A stretch of DNA of 64,000 nt. Source: Alteromonas abrolhosensis. Its GTDB lineage: Bacteria; Pseudomonadota; Gammaproteobacteria; Enterobacterales; Alteromonadaceae. The DNA lies in NCBI RefSeq assembly GCF_001953635.1, contig NZ_MEJH01000005.1:248001-312000 (forward strand), written 5' to 3'. The position numbers and the translations under genes were made by a program. Under the pieces are notes generated by a model. It ran no database searches, was not told the origin of the DNA, and worked only from the letters and a program-made list of their open reading frames with translations. This document shows positions 38,122 through 47,584 of the stretch, one piece after another (the stretch's first letter is position 1; the number at the start of each line of letters is the position of its first letter).

Positions 38122-39648
38122 TTAGTTCTGTGTTGAGAATCTAGAAAGATGTTTGATAGCTTGGCTTAATAAATCTACGTTAAGCGCTTCTTTGCTGCGC
38201 TTGCCGGTGGCCATATCGCTTATTTCATAGCTGCCGTTACTAAGTACATCGGTACGCTTATTGTCATGAAACACTACAATACGTTCTCCTGATGTACTAA
38301 CCAGCCAAGGTCTTGAAGGAGAAAGTAAGCTTTGACCAGTAGAGTAAAACGTAGCAGGGGCGTTACATCCCAACGCGCCTAAGATGGTAGGCGCCAAATC
38401 TTCTGTGCTGGCTAAGTTAGCATTAAGTTTAAGAGTACTGTACAGCGTGCCTTTGCCACTTTCGCTACCAAAGCCGGTTGCAACAATCACATCGTGTTTA
38501 CGCGCTAGCGTGTTTTTCACATAGCTTTCGATATCAGCACTCTTTAAAAACGCAATGTGCAAACCATCATGGTTGTTGCTCAGTGGCTGCAGATATCCCG
38601 CTAATTGAGGCAGCGGTAACGCTTCATCGCTGTGAATCGACACTGGCATGCCAGACCCCAATGGAAGTGCTAATAACACCGGGCGCTTTTGAGATAAAGC
38701 GTCTTGGTAGATCTCGGGTACACCAAATAGCGTAGTGGTCATCAAACCTTCAATGCTGCTTGCTGTCGAGTAATAATTAGCCACTTTGTTTAGCGTGTTT
38801 CGCTTGATCGTACTCAAGTCAACGCTCTTTTGGTTGTCTACTTGAACAACCACGGTTAAGTTTCTATTGGTTTCAATAGAACAATAAACCGGTTCGGCGG
38901 GGTAAGTAATATTATGAATATCAGGGTTAAACTGAAGTTGCTTTCGCTCTTCGTAGGCCGCTAAGTCTAGCAAGCCATAGCGTGACATTGTCGTTTTAGC
39001 CGTCGCTGGATAGGAAAGCGGAAACATGTTGTCTTGCTTGATGATAGGTTGATACAACTTAGCATCAGCCCACACGTGTATAGCGTGACTGGTAACAAAG
39101 CAGCTGACAAAAAATGTAGTAACGGGAATACCCACTTTGTGGCGAGTAAAACGCTCAACACGTTTCCAGATTGCATTGGCTAAGACTAGTTGAAAGCCAA
39201 GCCACACAATAAACAGCAGAAATAAGAATGCCCACTGTTGCCAGCTTTCAATTGCCATTGTCGACTGAGCTTCACTACGCAATAAATCCGCGGCGTGAAA
39301 GCTAATATGAAAGCCTGTACGGTTAAATAGCAGCGCGTCGAAAGCTAATAGTGCTAAGCCTACAGCAGCAATAACAGACGCACTTACTTTTATGACCCTG
39401 GGATTATTAACTAAGTAGCAAAGGGGGAGGATAAAAATAACAAAGCCAAAAAAGGTCATAAAACCAATATGACCGAACCAGTTGGCTAGAAGATACAATG
39501 TGCCGACACCTGTGCCAGGCATAGGTGATGAGAAAACAAAAATCGAGGCAATGACAATGGCGATGATTATGTTCGCCAAGGCAAACCAATGCCCCCAATT
39601 TACCAGTTTAGTAACACGCTGGCGACGAGGTGATTCGGCAAGTATCAT
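38122..39648 (-). CDS. yejM: YejM/PbgA-like inner-membrane protein with degenerate sulfatase domain
   Basis: Resembles YejM (PbgA/LapC), the inner-membrane sensor that controls lipopolysaccharide synthesis. Five hydrophobic helices occupy the first 190 residues (DUF3413). The periplasmic part is shorter than in E. coli, giving 508 aa against about 586, and looks like an eroded alkaline-phosphatase-type domain with no evident nucleophile or metal ligands. It lies 8 bases past yejL, as in E. coli, which supports the assignment. Sensing function is inferred from the family. Confidence 0.85.
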   Translation of the reverse strand: MILAESPRRQRVTKLVNWGHWFALANIIIAIVIASIFVFSSPMPGTGVGTLYLLANWFGHIGFMTFFGFVIFILPLCYLVNNPRVIKVSASVIAAVGLALLAFDALLFNRTGFHISFHAADLLRSEAQSTMAIESWQQWAFLFLLFIVWLGFQLVLANAIWKRVERFTRHKVGIPVTTFFVSCFVTSHAIHVWADAKLYQPIIKQDNMFPLSYPATAKTTMSRYGLLDLAAYEERKQLQFNPDIHNITYPAEPVYCSIETNRNLTVVVQVDNQKSVDLSTIKRNTLNKVANYYSTASSIEGLMTTTLFGVPEIYQDALSQKRPVLLALPLGSGMPVSIHSDEALPLPQLAGYLQPLSNNHDGLHIAFLKSADIESYVKNTLARKHDVIVATGFGSESGKGTLYSTLKLNANLASTEDLAPTILGALGCNAPATFYSTGQSLLSPSRPWLVSTSGERIVVFHDNKRTDVLSNGSYEISDMATGKRSKEALNVDLLSQAIKHLSRFSTQN

Positions 39649-39656
39649 GCAATCCC

Positions 39657-39875
39657 TTAGCTATTTTTAACGCTTTTCTTCAGTACGTCGGCAAATTGCG
39701 TTGCCATGGCTTCGCGATTTTCAGGGGCTACCTGAGTATTTAAAATGTGCGTAATGACATTTCCTAACACCATAAGTGAAAGATCACGGTTTGCACCGCC
39801 TTCTTCAAGGGTTAGAATAACGTTATTCATTAGCGTTTCGAATTCGTCGTTGCTATAGCGGCTCTGTTGGGGCAT
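39657..39875 (-). CDS. yejL: YejL family small protein
   Basis: A 72-aa UPF0352-family protein of unknown function. MPQQSRYSNDEFETLMNNVI and NREAMATQFADVL match YejL. It forms an operon with yejM and is divergent from yejK, conserved gene order in gammaproteobacteria. Confidence 0.92.
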   Translation of the reverse strand: MPQQSRYSNDEFETLMNNVILTLEEGGANRDLSLMVLGNVITHILNTQVAPENREAMATQFADVLKKSVKNS

Positions 39876-40034
39876 TGCTACGCCTCTTTTTTATGATTTC
39901 TTTGATAAAAAGAATGGTTTTACACGTAAAATGATTATAATCGTTGTTTGAGTGAGTACAATCATTCATTCTAAAATCCCGCAATTCTTTGGATATTTCT
40001 GACACTTTTTAAGCAACAGGACACCCGATACTCT

Positions 40035-41141
40035 ATGAGTGCACTGATTCATCACTTTGTTGTACATCGTTTGATTGTAAACAAAGAAGAGAAAATTGAA
40101 GCAATTCCACGTGACAACTGCTTGGCTGTTACCCCGGAAATCGAGCTTCTTGCCCATCAAATAAACCACAGTTTTAATGCTAAACCTGGAAAAGGGGTTG
40201 GCCACTTCGTGACGGAAGTCACTCGCGAAGCAAAAGTGGAAAACGAAGAAGGCGAAGAGACTACGCAAAAAAGCACAGAGAACGTAGCAGAGTTCGCGGA
40301 AGGTCTTAAGCAATACATGGATATTCAAAAAGCGGCGGGGGATAATGTAGAGGACGCTTTTCATGCGTTCTCAGTATCAGCGACAAACCGCTTAGTTCGT
40401 ACATTAGCGGAAACGGGTACAGTAGAAACCGGCTTTCTCATTTTTTGCCAGTACGAGTATTTAGCTACACAGTATTTAATGATTGCACTGTTAAATACAC
40501 GTTCGCACGTTGAAGTAACAAACTCTTTAGACTTATCTGCTCGTGAACACCTAGATTTGGCAAAAATGCAGCTAGCTGTGCGATTCGATTTAACTCAGTT
40601 GGACATTCAGCCAGAGCAGCAGCGTTACGTTAGCTTTATTAAAGGTAGAATGGGACGAAAAGTATCTGACTTCTTCATGCAGTTTGTAGGCTGCGAAGAG
40701 CTGGTTGATGTCAAACAGCAAAATAAACAATTAATCTCTTCAGTTGATGCCTACCTTGCCAGTGAGTCGCTAGACCCGCAAGAACAGCATCAGCACAGAG
40801 AGCAAGTAAAATCGTACTTTAAAGAAAAGATTGATGCGGGCGAGAGTCTTTCGGTAGATGAACTGGCTAACCGACTTCCACAAAATGAAGAAACCAGCAG
40901 CCACTTTTCTGCCTTTACTCAATCTATGGAAGTGCCGCTTGAGAAAGAAATTCAGCCAGACCCGGCAGCGCTAAAACAACTCGCTAAGTTTACTGGTCAG
41001 GGCGGTGGTATATCGCTAAGCTTCGAACGCAAATTAATGGGTGACAGGGTGTTTTACGACCCGGCTACGGATACGCTAACTATTCGCGGAATTCCACCAA
41101 ATTTAAAAGATCAGCTTAATCGCCAATCTTCAATGGACTAG
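40035..41141 (+). CDS. yejK: Nucleoid-associated protein YejK
   Basis: Nucleoid-associated protein of the NdpA family. The start SALIHHFVVHRLIVNKE, the FYDPATDTLTIRGIPPNLKDQL-like end and 368 aa length fit, and the divergent yejL-yejM pair confirms context. The ribosome site is weak. DNA binding is known for the family; its exact role in this organism is not shown. Confidence 0.9.
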   Translation: MSALIHHFVVHRLIVNKEEKIEAIPRDNCLAVTPEIELLAHQINHSFNAKPGKGVGHFVTEVTREAKVENEEGEETTQKSTENVAEFAEGLKQYMDIQKAAGDNVEDAFHAFSVSATNRLVRTLAETGTVETGFLIFCQYEYLATQYLMIALLNTRSHVEVTNSLDLSAREHLDLAKMQLAVRFDLTQLDIQPEQQRYVSFIKGRMGRKVSDFFMQFVGCEELVDVKQQNKQLISSVDAYLASESLDPQEQHQHREQVKSYFKEKIDAGESLSVDELANRLPQNEETSSHFSAFTQSMEVPLEKEIQPDPAALKQLAKFTGQGGGISLSFERKLMGDRVFYDPATDTLTIRGIPPNLKDQLNRQSSMD

Positions 41142-41207
41142 TCGCTGCGAAGCGAAGATAAAAAACGTATACTAGTCAGTAGAAAATAAACTCGATTCAA
41201 GGGTGTT

Positions 41208-42083
41208 ATGCAATTATTTGTAAATGATTTGACAGTGATGGACTTCTCTTACCTTTGCCCTCAACGCGGCATGGTAGGAGAAAGCTGGATTGTCGATGTG
41301 ATTTTGGACGGTGAACTTAACGAAGAGAGCATGGTTCAAGACTTTGGTCACGTGAAAAAGAATTTAAAGCGACTTATCGACGAGTATGTTGACCACAAGT
41401 TGCTAGTGCCTGCTGAGTACAGCGGCTCAGAAGTTATTCACGATGACGATTCTGAACAGGTTGAGACCCGTTTTACCTGCACTGATGGGCGCAGCATCAT
41501 GTTACATTGCCCAGCTGAAGCCTATGCATTTGTTTACTCTGACGAGATAAACATGGAGTCTGTTGGTGTTTACCTCAAAGAAGTGTTGGCGACGCACCTT
41601 CCTGAAAATGTTGAAAACATTACGCTGCATTTGCGCGAAGAAGTTATTAACTCTCCTTATTACCACTATACTCATGGGCTTAAAAAGCACGATGGCAATT
41701 GCCAGCGTATAGCACACGGTCATCGTTCGCGAATTGATATTATTCTTGACGGTAAAGTGTGTAGTGAAAGTCAGCAATACTGGGCTGACCGTTGGGCCGA
41801 CATCTATATAGCAACCCGTGAAGACGAAATTGCTTACAGTGACAGAAAGCTTAAAGGTGAAGTCGCGGATGAAACGGATTACTACTGTTTCGCATACGAG
41901 TCTTCACAGGGCTATTTTGAATTATTAATTCCCAAGTCAGATTGCGAAGTCATTGAAACCGACTCGACCGTTGAGTGTTTGGCGCAATATCTTTTGGAAG
42001 AGCAAAAGAAGCGTACACCGGATGGTGTTTGCCAAGTCATTGCTTACGAGGGCGTAGGTAAAGGCGCCACAGTAAAAGGTTAA
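41208..42083 (+). CDS. Two-domain 6-pyruvoyl-tetrahydropterin-synthase/QueD-like protein
   Basis: The protein is a fusion of two PTPS-fold domains. Domain 1 (about 1-145) keeps VQDFGHVKK and the Asp62-His63 pair in DHKLLV but lacks the zinc motif, reading VGESW where HGH is expected. Domain 2 (about 146-291) has zinc ligands His156, His170 and His172 in RIAHGHR and the catalytic Cys165, plus a late AYEGVGKG with Glu281, but no Asp-His pair. Together they contain a full set of active-site residues. Known enzymes make sepiapterin or carboxytetrahydropterin products; the product here is unknown. It follows yejK by 67 bases. Confidence 0.8.
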   Translation: MQLFVNDLTVMDFSYLCPQRGMVGESWIVDVILDGELNEESMVQDFGHVKKNLKRLIDEYVDHKLLVPAEYSGSEVIHDDDSEQVETRFTCTDGRSIMLHCPAEAYAFVYSDEINMESVGVYLKEVLATHLPENVENITLHLREEVINSPYYHYTHGLKKHDGNCQRIAHGHRSRIDIILDGKVCSESQQYWADRWADIYIATREDEIAYSDRKLKGEVADETDYYCFAYESSQGYFELLIPKSDCEVIETDSTVECLAQYLLEEQKKRTPDGVCQVIAYEGVGKGATVKG

Positions 42084-42121
42084 CGTTCGATTACTGCTAG
42101 TTATAGGGAAGGGAATTAACT

Positions 42122-43033
42122 ATGGCATTCACGCTTTCAAGAGACACATTACGCAATCCAATATCTCGTATATTGAACTGTGTGGTGGTGCTTAGTGCAG
42201 CTGCTTCCATGTCATTTGTTGCTGCTGCGGCTGCTGAGGTAAACGACCAGACCAATGGGTTATCGGGTCAAGAGCAAATAGACGTTGCGCTGAACGGCAA
42301 ATTTACGCAAGGTGCTTTGCTGCGCGGGCAAGCACCAGCAGGGGCCAAAGTAACGCTTAATGGCGAAACCGTTCAAACCAATAAAGATGGAAAATTTGTT
42401 GTTGGTTTTGAAAGAGAAGCGCCACTTCAGCAAACGTTAATTGTCGAATTAGCAGATGGAAACAAGTGGCAGCGTGACATTACCCTTGAAAAACGCGAAT
42501 ACAACATTCAGAGTATTGAAGGGTTAGAGCAAAAAATGGTTACGCCGCCAGCAGAAGTGACGGCGCGTATTAAGCAAGACAATATCAATGTAGCAAACGC
42601 GCGAAGCGGAAACTCTGATTTAGACGCTCTGTTTACCAAGTTTGAATGGCCTGCTAAAGGCGTGATTTCTGGTGTGTACGGGAGTCAGCGAATTTTAAAT
42701 GGTGTGCCTAAGTGGCCGCACTATGGCTTGGATATCGCAAACGAAACAGGCACGCCTGTGTATGCACCTGTTGATGGTGTTGTCACCCTCGCTGATGACC
42801 TTTACTATTCGGGTAACACGCTGATTTTAGATCACGGCATGCGAGTGTTTTCAACGTTTCTTCACATGGATACTATAACGGTAGAAGTGGGTGAAACCGT
42901 TAAGCAAGGCGAGCAGATTGGTACAATAGGCTCAACAGGACGCTCCACAGGCCCTCATTTGGATTGGCGTGTAAATCTAGGCAACATTCGCTTAGACCCA
43001 CAGACTGTTATCTCGGGTACGCCTGAACAATAG
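42122..43033 (+). CDS. Secreted M23-family (LytM) peptidase
   Basis: Predicted cell-wall or periplasmic endopeptidase regulator. A hydrophobic N-terminal stretch (residues 18-38) looks like a signal peptide. The C-terminal LytM domain has HYGLD with zinc ligands His200 and Asp204, a catalytic His248 in FLHMD, and His279. The usual HxH reads HLD, so the second His is Asp281. A bacterial Ig-like segment (60-115) precedes the domain. Loss of a ligand may mean it is a non-catalytic activator or a variant-metal enzyme. It follows the PTPS gene on the same strand. Confidence 0.85.
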   Translation: MAFTLSRDTLRNPISRILNCVVVLSAAASMSFVAAAAAEVNDQTNGLSGQEQIDVALNGKFTQGALLRGQAPAGAKVTLNGETVQTNKDGKFVVGFEREAPLQQTLIVELADGNKWQRDITLEKREYNIQSIEGLEQKMVTPPAEVTARIKQDNINVANARSGNSDLDALFTKFEWPAKGVISGVYGSQRILNGVPKWPHYGLDIANETGTPVYAPVDGVVTLADDLYYSGNTLILDHGMRVFSTFLHMDTITVEVGETVKQGEQIGTIGSTGRSTGPHLDWRVNLGNIRLDPQTVISGTPEQ

Positions 43034-43077
43034 CCATTAAATTGAGGTAGTCATTCCTCTTTGTAAAAAGGGATAAC

Positions 43078-43113
43078 AAAGGCGCTTTTAGATAAACCTC
43101 AAAGCGCCTTTTT
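43078..43113 (+). terminator. Terminator between M23 and M61 genes
   Basis: AAAGGCGCTTT and AAAGCGCCTTT pair perfectly around a 12-base loop and run into a T tract. Both convergent genes can use it. Confidence 0.88.
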
Positions 43114-43155
43114 ATTTTTTACATTACTTTTTAGTTTTTACGCTACAGGGCGGAG

Positions 43156-44967
43156 TTATTTCCCCAGCCACTGATTAAGCTTTTCATCATCAGTGATTTC
43201 AAAGTAAGCCATTTCTTTTCTTGCCTCAGTTACCTCAAGAGGCAGGGTTAGAAGCCGCCCGTCTCGAATAAGCGTTAACTCTACCTGCGACGTTTGGGCA
43301 TTATCTAATAGGCGTTGAAGTTTCTGGGCATTGACGATATGACCGTCTAACGCAATGATGACATCGTTTAAAAGAATACCTGCCTTCATTGCGGCAAGAC
43401 CTTCAAATACCTGGATTACCGTAAGTCCGAAGGTAGCTGGCTTTAACGTGGCGCCAAGCTGATTTTTAATAGCAGGCAGCGAGGAGGCACCGCCTTTATC
43501 TTCACCTGACACGCGAGCACGAACCGCATAGTTAACGCCCATTTCAGATACTAACGAAGCCAATTCTACATCGTCTGTGCCATACACCACGCGATTTAAG
43601 TATTCTGAAACATCAATGCCAAAATGCGTTGTACATAGATTTTGGATCACGTCATCAGGCGTACCTTTTTCATCCACGCCATAGTGTTTCCACAATAACT
43701 GCATCAAGGTATCTAAATTAACTTTGTTGTTTGACTGTTTGCGAAGCAATAAATCCAAGCCAAGGGCGATAATGCCTCCCTTAGTGTAATAACTAACGAT
43801 ATTGTTAGTAGCGCTCGCATCTTGCTTATAAAACTTTGTCCATGCGTCGAAGCTACTTTCTGCTGCACTTTGCTTAGAGCGCCCAGCGTTTTGTAAAAGA
43901 CGACTGATATTTTGTGCAACAATATCAAGGTATTTCTGTGGTTCAATAACACCGGCTCTAGCAAGGGTTACGTCATCATAGAAACTGGTAAAGCCTTCAT
44001 AAATCCACAGCTGATTGGTGTATGTTTCCTGAGATAAGTCTGGTTTCACCATTACGCTAGGTTTAATGCGCTTAACATGCCATGTGTGGAAAAATTCATG
44101 GCTGCACAAACTTAGAAATGTAATGTAGCTGTCGGTTTTTTTCTCACTTTCACCAACTTGAGGAAGGTCGAAGCGAGGGTAAAGAAGGGCAGTAGAATAC
44201 TTGTGCTCTAAACCGCCGAACCCATTGTCGGCAAGCAGCGTCATAAACAGGTAGTTATTAATAGGTTGTGGAGCACCAAATAAATCTAGGTGGTGCTTGC
44301 AAATTGGCGTTAAGTCATTTGCTATGCGTTCATAATCAATATTGTTGTTACCTGAGAAAAGTAACGTGAACCTAATGCCGTCAACCTCAAAGCTGTGAGT
44401 GTCTGCAATGCCCACATAAATTGGATGATCGATGAGCTCTTCGTAATTTTTTTCAATGAAGTGCCACCGAGACGGGCTTGTGCTTTCACAACGAGAAGGC
44501 ATAGACGTATAAGCCTTCCAATTCGAGGTTGCAGAATCGCTGTCGTTAAGCTCAATGTCCACCTCACAATGCACATTTTCAAAGCCGGAAACCTTTAGAA
44601 ACGCACTGGTACCATTTATAAACGCATATTGGTCGTTCATAAAAGCAGAGCGAATAGACAAGTCATTAGCATAAACCGTGTAATGTACCGTACAAGGTTT
44701 TCCGTTTGTATTAACGCGCCAGCTTTGTTTATCTAGCTTGGTTACTGGAAGGTTTACGATAGTAGACTTGGTAGAGTCGTCTGCGCACTCAACATTTAAC
44801 TCTACGATGCTTTTGGCAAAGTCACGCACCATGTAGCTTCCCGGGATCCAACTTGGAAGAGTAAGTACAAGTGAAGAGTCTGAATGCTTAGGTATTTGCA
44901 GTGCGACAGTAAACTGATGGGCACGCCAGTTTGAAATAGTTAACGTGTAATGAAGAGCAGAAAGCAT
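43156..44967 (-). CDS. M61-family metallopeptidase with PDZ domain
   Basis: Zinc aminopeptidase of the glycyl-aminopeptidase family. HEFFH near residue 275 is the HExxH motif, followed by WHVKRIKP, a hallmark. The first 170 residues form the beta domain typical of M61. A PDZ domain occupies the last 100 residues (FEGLAAMKAGIL). I used ATG 44967, starting MLSALHYTLTI, rather than the TTG at 44988. No signal peptide is evident. Specificity for N-terminal Gly or Ala is known of the family only. Confidence 0.88.
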   Translation of the reverse strand: MLSALHYTLTISNWRAHQFTVALQIPKHSDSSLVLTLPSWIPGSYMVRDFAKSIVELNVECADDSTKSTIVNLPVTKLDKQSWRVNTNGKPCTVHYTVYANDLSIRSAFMNDQYAFINGTSAFLKVSGFENVHCEVDIELNDSDSATSNWKAYTSMPSRCESTSPSRWHFIEKNYEELIDHPIYVGIADTHSFEVDGIRFTLLFSGNNNIDYERIANDLTPICKHHLDLFGAPQPINNYLFMTLLADNGFGGLEHKYSTALLYPRFDLPQVGESEKKTDSYITFLSLCSHEFFHTWHVKRIKPSVMVKPDLSQETYTNQLWIYEGFTSFYDDVTLARAGVIEPQKYLDIVAQNISRLLQNAGRSKQSAAESSFDAWTKFYKQDASATNNIVSYYTKGGIIALGLDLLLRKQSNNKVNLDTLMQLLWKHYGVDEKGTPDDVIQNLCTTHFGIDVSEYLNRVVYGTDDVELASLVSEMGVNYAVRARVSGEDKGGASSLPAIKNQLGATLKPATFGLTVIQVFEGLAAMKAGILLNDVIIALDGHIVNAQKLQRLLDNAQTSQVELTLIRDGRLLTLPLEVTEARKEMAYFEITDDEKLNQWLGK

Positions 44968-45158
44968 AAACGTCCGAAAAGATAACAAAACTATCCCGTC
45001 ACTATATCAATCTATCGGTTTAATCCCAATAGACAGCGCACCACTAGCCGCTAATTTTTACGATTATTCCGTCGGCTTTTCTATCGTAGTGTTGATAAGT
45101 TTTTGTTTGATGCGTACATTGAGTTAAATGACATTAAATCCAGCAATAACAAACACAA

Positions 45159-45842
45159 ATGGCTGAAAAAATTCAAAGCAGTATACTTAGCGAAGAAAGC
45201 TTGGAATCGTTGCGTACGTTAGTGCCTGGCGATACGGTTGATCTTCAAATCGCTATGCCTGCAGCGCCGAAGCGTGTCAAAACTGACTACATCGGTATGC
45301 TCATTGATGAGTGCTTGCTATTCCATATACCAACTTCGGCAAAGTGGATAACCACAAGAGATGCCCTTACAGTAGGTAATGACATCGTTGTACGGTCTGT
45401 TCTTGAAGGCGATACCGGCCAGGTCATTGCGTTTAAAGTTAAAGTTCTTAAATTGCTCTCCAAGCCCTCGGGTTTACTTATTACAACGTTTCCGAAACGC
45501 ATCGAAAGTATTGGTCTTCGTGCAGTAAAACGTGCACAACTCGGTGTTTCGGTAACGTTGGAATCAGAGGTTTATCCCACTGACGAGAATGTAACGGGTA
45601 TTATCATTGATTTAAGCGAAAAAGGGTGCAAAGTAGCGTTACAGGTCAAACCGAATTGGCCGGTAATGCTTGATGAAGCTGAGGTTAAGCTAAACTATTC
45701 GTTGGACGGTAAAGAAGTAGCGCTTACTGCAAAGGTTAAAAACCACAAACTTGATAATGATGTGGTTTATTATGGGCTCGCCTTTACCTGTGATGAAAAA
45801 TTGATAAAAACGCTGTTGTCCCGACATACATTGTTAACTTAA
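45159..45842 (+). CDS. PilZ-domain protein, YcgR-like
   Basis: Probable cyclic-di-GMP receptor. The N-terminal half resembles the YcgR regulator domain. The C-terminal PilZ domain has RAVKRAQ (RxxxR) near residue 123 and DLSEKGCKV (D/NxSxxG) near 150. The length of 227 aa is usual. It may act on flagella or surface attachment, which is inference. It stands alone between the M61 gene and the DUF962 gene. Confidence 0.87.
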   Translation: MAEKIQSSILSEESLESLRTLVPGDTVDLQIAMPAAPKRVKTDYIGMLIDECLLFHIPTSAKWITTRDALTVGNDIVVRSVLEGDTGQVIAFKVKVLKLLSKPSGLLITTFPKRIESIGLRAVKRAQLGVSVTLESEVYPTDENVTGIIIDLSEKGCKVALQVKPNWPVMLDEAEVKLNYSLDGKEVALTAKVKNHKLDNDVVYYGLAFTCDEKLIKTLLSRHTLLT

Positions 45843-45901
45843 AAAACCTTGGTCGGGTGCTCTTTAGATAATAATCAAAATAACAGGCTAAGGGGATTTA
45901 C

Positions 45902-46363
45902 ATGAGAAGCATTGAGCGACTTTTAATGCAGTATGGTGAGAGCCACCAAAATAAAACTAACATTATCATTCATGCTATAGCCGTACCCAGCATTTACTTC
46001 GTAACGTTGGGGCTATTATGGAGCTTACCGGTTCCAGATGTAATAGCACAGTTTGATATTACGTGGGCGCATATTGTTGCAGTGCCCGTGCTTTATTATT
46101 ATTTCATGTTGTCAGGTCCGATAGGAGCGGCAATGACGCTGTTAACCATTGTGTGTTTTGGTGCAATTAATGCACTGGATCATCTCAATATTTCAGTGTG
46201 GATTTTCTCGCTAGTACTTTTTGTCGTTATGTGGGTCTTGCAATTCGTAGGGCATCACATTGAAGGCAAAAAGCCATCGTTTTTTGACGATTTACGCTTT
46301 CTGTTGGTAGGCCCCGCATGGTGGTGGGTGCATTGGCTCAAAAGAATGAATATTAGCTACTAA
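45902..46363 (+). CDS. DUF962/Mpo1-like membrane protein
   Basis: A 153-aa inner-membrane protein with about four hydrophobic helices. Family histidines are present: HQNKTNIIIH near residues 15-25 and FVGHHIEGKKP near 118. Yeast Mpo1 of this family is an iron-dependent dioxygenase in 2-hydroxy-fatty-acid alpha-oxidation; transfer of that function here is inferred. AGGGGAT precedes the ATG. It is not linked to lipid genes here. Confidence 0.8.
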   Translation: MRSIERLLMQYGESHQNKTNIIIHAIAVPSIYFVTLGLLWSLPVPDVIAQFDITWAHIVAVPVLYYYFMLSGPIGAAMTLLTIVCFGAINALDHLNISVWIFSLVLFVVMWVLQFVGHHIEGKKPSFFDDLRFLLVGPAWWWVHWLKRMNISY

Positions 46364-46509
46364 GCTAGAAAGCAAAGTAATTTAATCAAAACATGTCTAA
46401 TTTCAAGATTTTGCCCTGCGACCAGAAGCATGAGGGGCACGACCAAGATGCTTGGGTCGCGGCAAGGCTTGCGTATAATCTTCTTATAAGTTTTTAAATT
46501 GGTAATATT

Positions 46510-47583
46510 GTGAGTCGCTTTCAGCGTGTAATAGAAAGTAATGAACGTTTATTTTGGACGTTGCACAGTGCAGGCTGGGCAGGGTTCGCAATAATTTATT
46601 ACATCGGATCATTTCTTCATGATGTAAGACCTATTTGGGTATTCATCATCATGTTAAATGCCTATGCCGGATGGTTGTTAACCATTCCGCTTCGATACGT
46701 TTATCGATGGGCAAGGAAGCAGTCTCCGCTGAACATGATCATTATAGTGATTGTGTCGTGCTATTTAATTGCGCTGCTATGGGCCGTTGTGAAAAATATT
46801 AACTACTGGGAAATCTATAAGCACGGATATCGCCCAGATGAATGGTATATGTATTTCACTAACACCATTAACTCCCTCATCATGGTGGGATGTTGGAGCG
46901 GGGTGTACTTTGGCATCAAAAACTTTCAGATGCTGCAAAAAGAAAAGCAAAATGCGCTAAAGGCAAGCACCATGGCGCACCAAGCGCACATAAAGATGCT
47001 GCGCTATCAACTTAATCCACATTTTTTGTTCAACACGCTAAACGCGATTTCAACGCTTATCCTGTTAAAGGAAAACGATACTGCAGAGGCCATGGTGTCA
47101 CGTCTCAGTGACTTTCTGCGTTATTCGTTAGATAACGACCCAATAAAGCGCGTCCCGTTAGGGCAGGAAATAAAAGCGTTACGTCTGTATCTCGAAATTG
47201 AAAAAGTGCGTTTTGATGATCGTTTGGAAGTGTTATGGGACATTGACGAGAGTTGCGAAAGTGCGCTTGTACCCAGCATGATCTTGCAGCCAATTATTGA
47301 AAACTCGATAAAGCACGCCATATCTAAGATGGAAAATGGTGGTCGTATTTCAATCACTGCTCGTACTTTTGGTAACGATTTATTAATGGACGTTGCTGAC
47401 AACGGTCCAGGCGCAGATATTAAAAACGGGACACTGAGTCGTGAAAACGGCGTGGGCTTAGCCAATATAAAAGAGCGTTTGCAATCTCTTTATCATCGTA
47501 ATTTTGCATTCTCTATTGAACACAACCAGCCTTCAGGTGTGCGAGTTAGAATTCGCATCCCCTATGACGTTAAGGACGTATAA
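46510..47583 (+). CDS. LytS-type sensor histidine kinase
   Basis: Membrane sensor kinase. About four hydrophobic helices (residues 15-140) are followed by a coiled linker, then the His-kinase motif QLNPHFLFNTLNAIS with the phospho-accepting His, and an ATPase end with DNGPGADI and NGVGLANIKERL. The GTG start has a weak ribosome site. The gene ends 1 base before the response regulator ATG. The signal is not known. The pair resembles AlgZ/AlgR and YehU/YehT systems. Confidence 0.9.
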   Translation: MSRFQRVIESNERLFWTLHSAGWAGFAIIYYIGSFLHDVRPIWVFIIMLNAYAGWLLTIPLRYVYRWARKQSPLNMIIIVIVSCYLIALLWAVVKNINYWEIYKHGYRPDEWYMYFTNTINSLIMVGCWSGVYFGIKNFQMLQKEKQNALKASTMAHQAHIKMLRYQLNPHFLFNTLNAISTLILLKENDTAEAMVSRLSDFLRYSLDNDPIKRVPLGQEIKALRLYLEIEKVRFDDRLEVLWDIDESCESALVPSMILQPIIENSIKHAISKMENGGRISITARTFGNDLLMDVADNGPGADIKNGTLSRENGVGLANIKERLQSLYHRNFAFSIEHNQPSGVRVRIRIPYDVKDV

Positions 47584-47584
47584 C

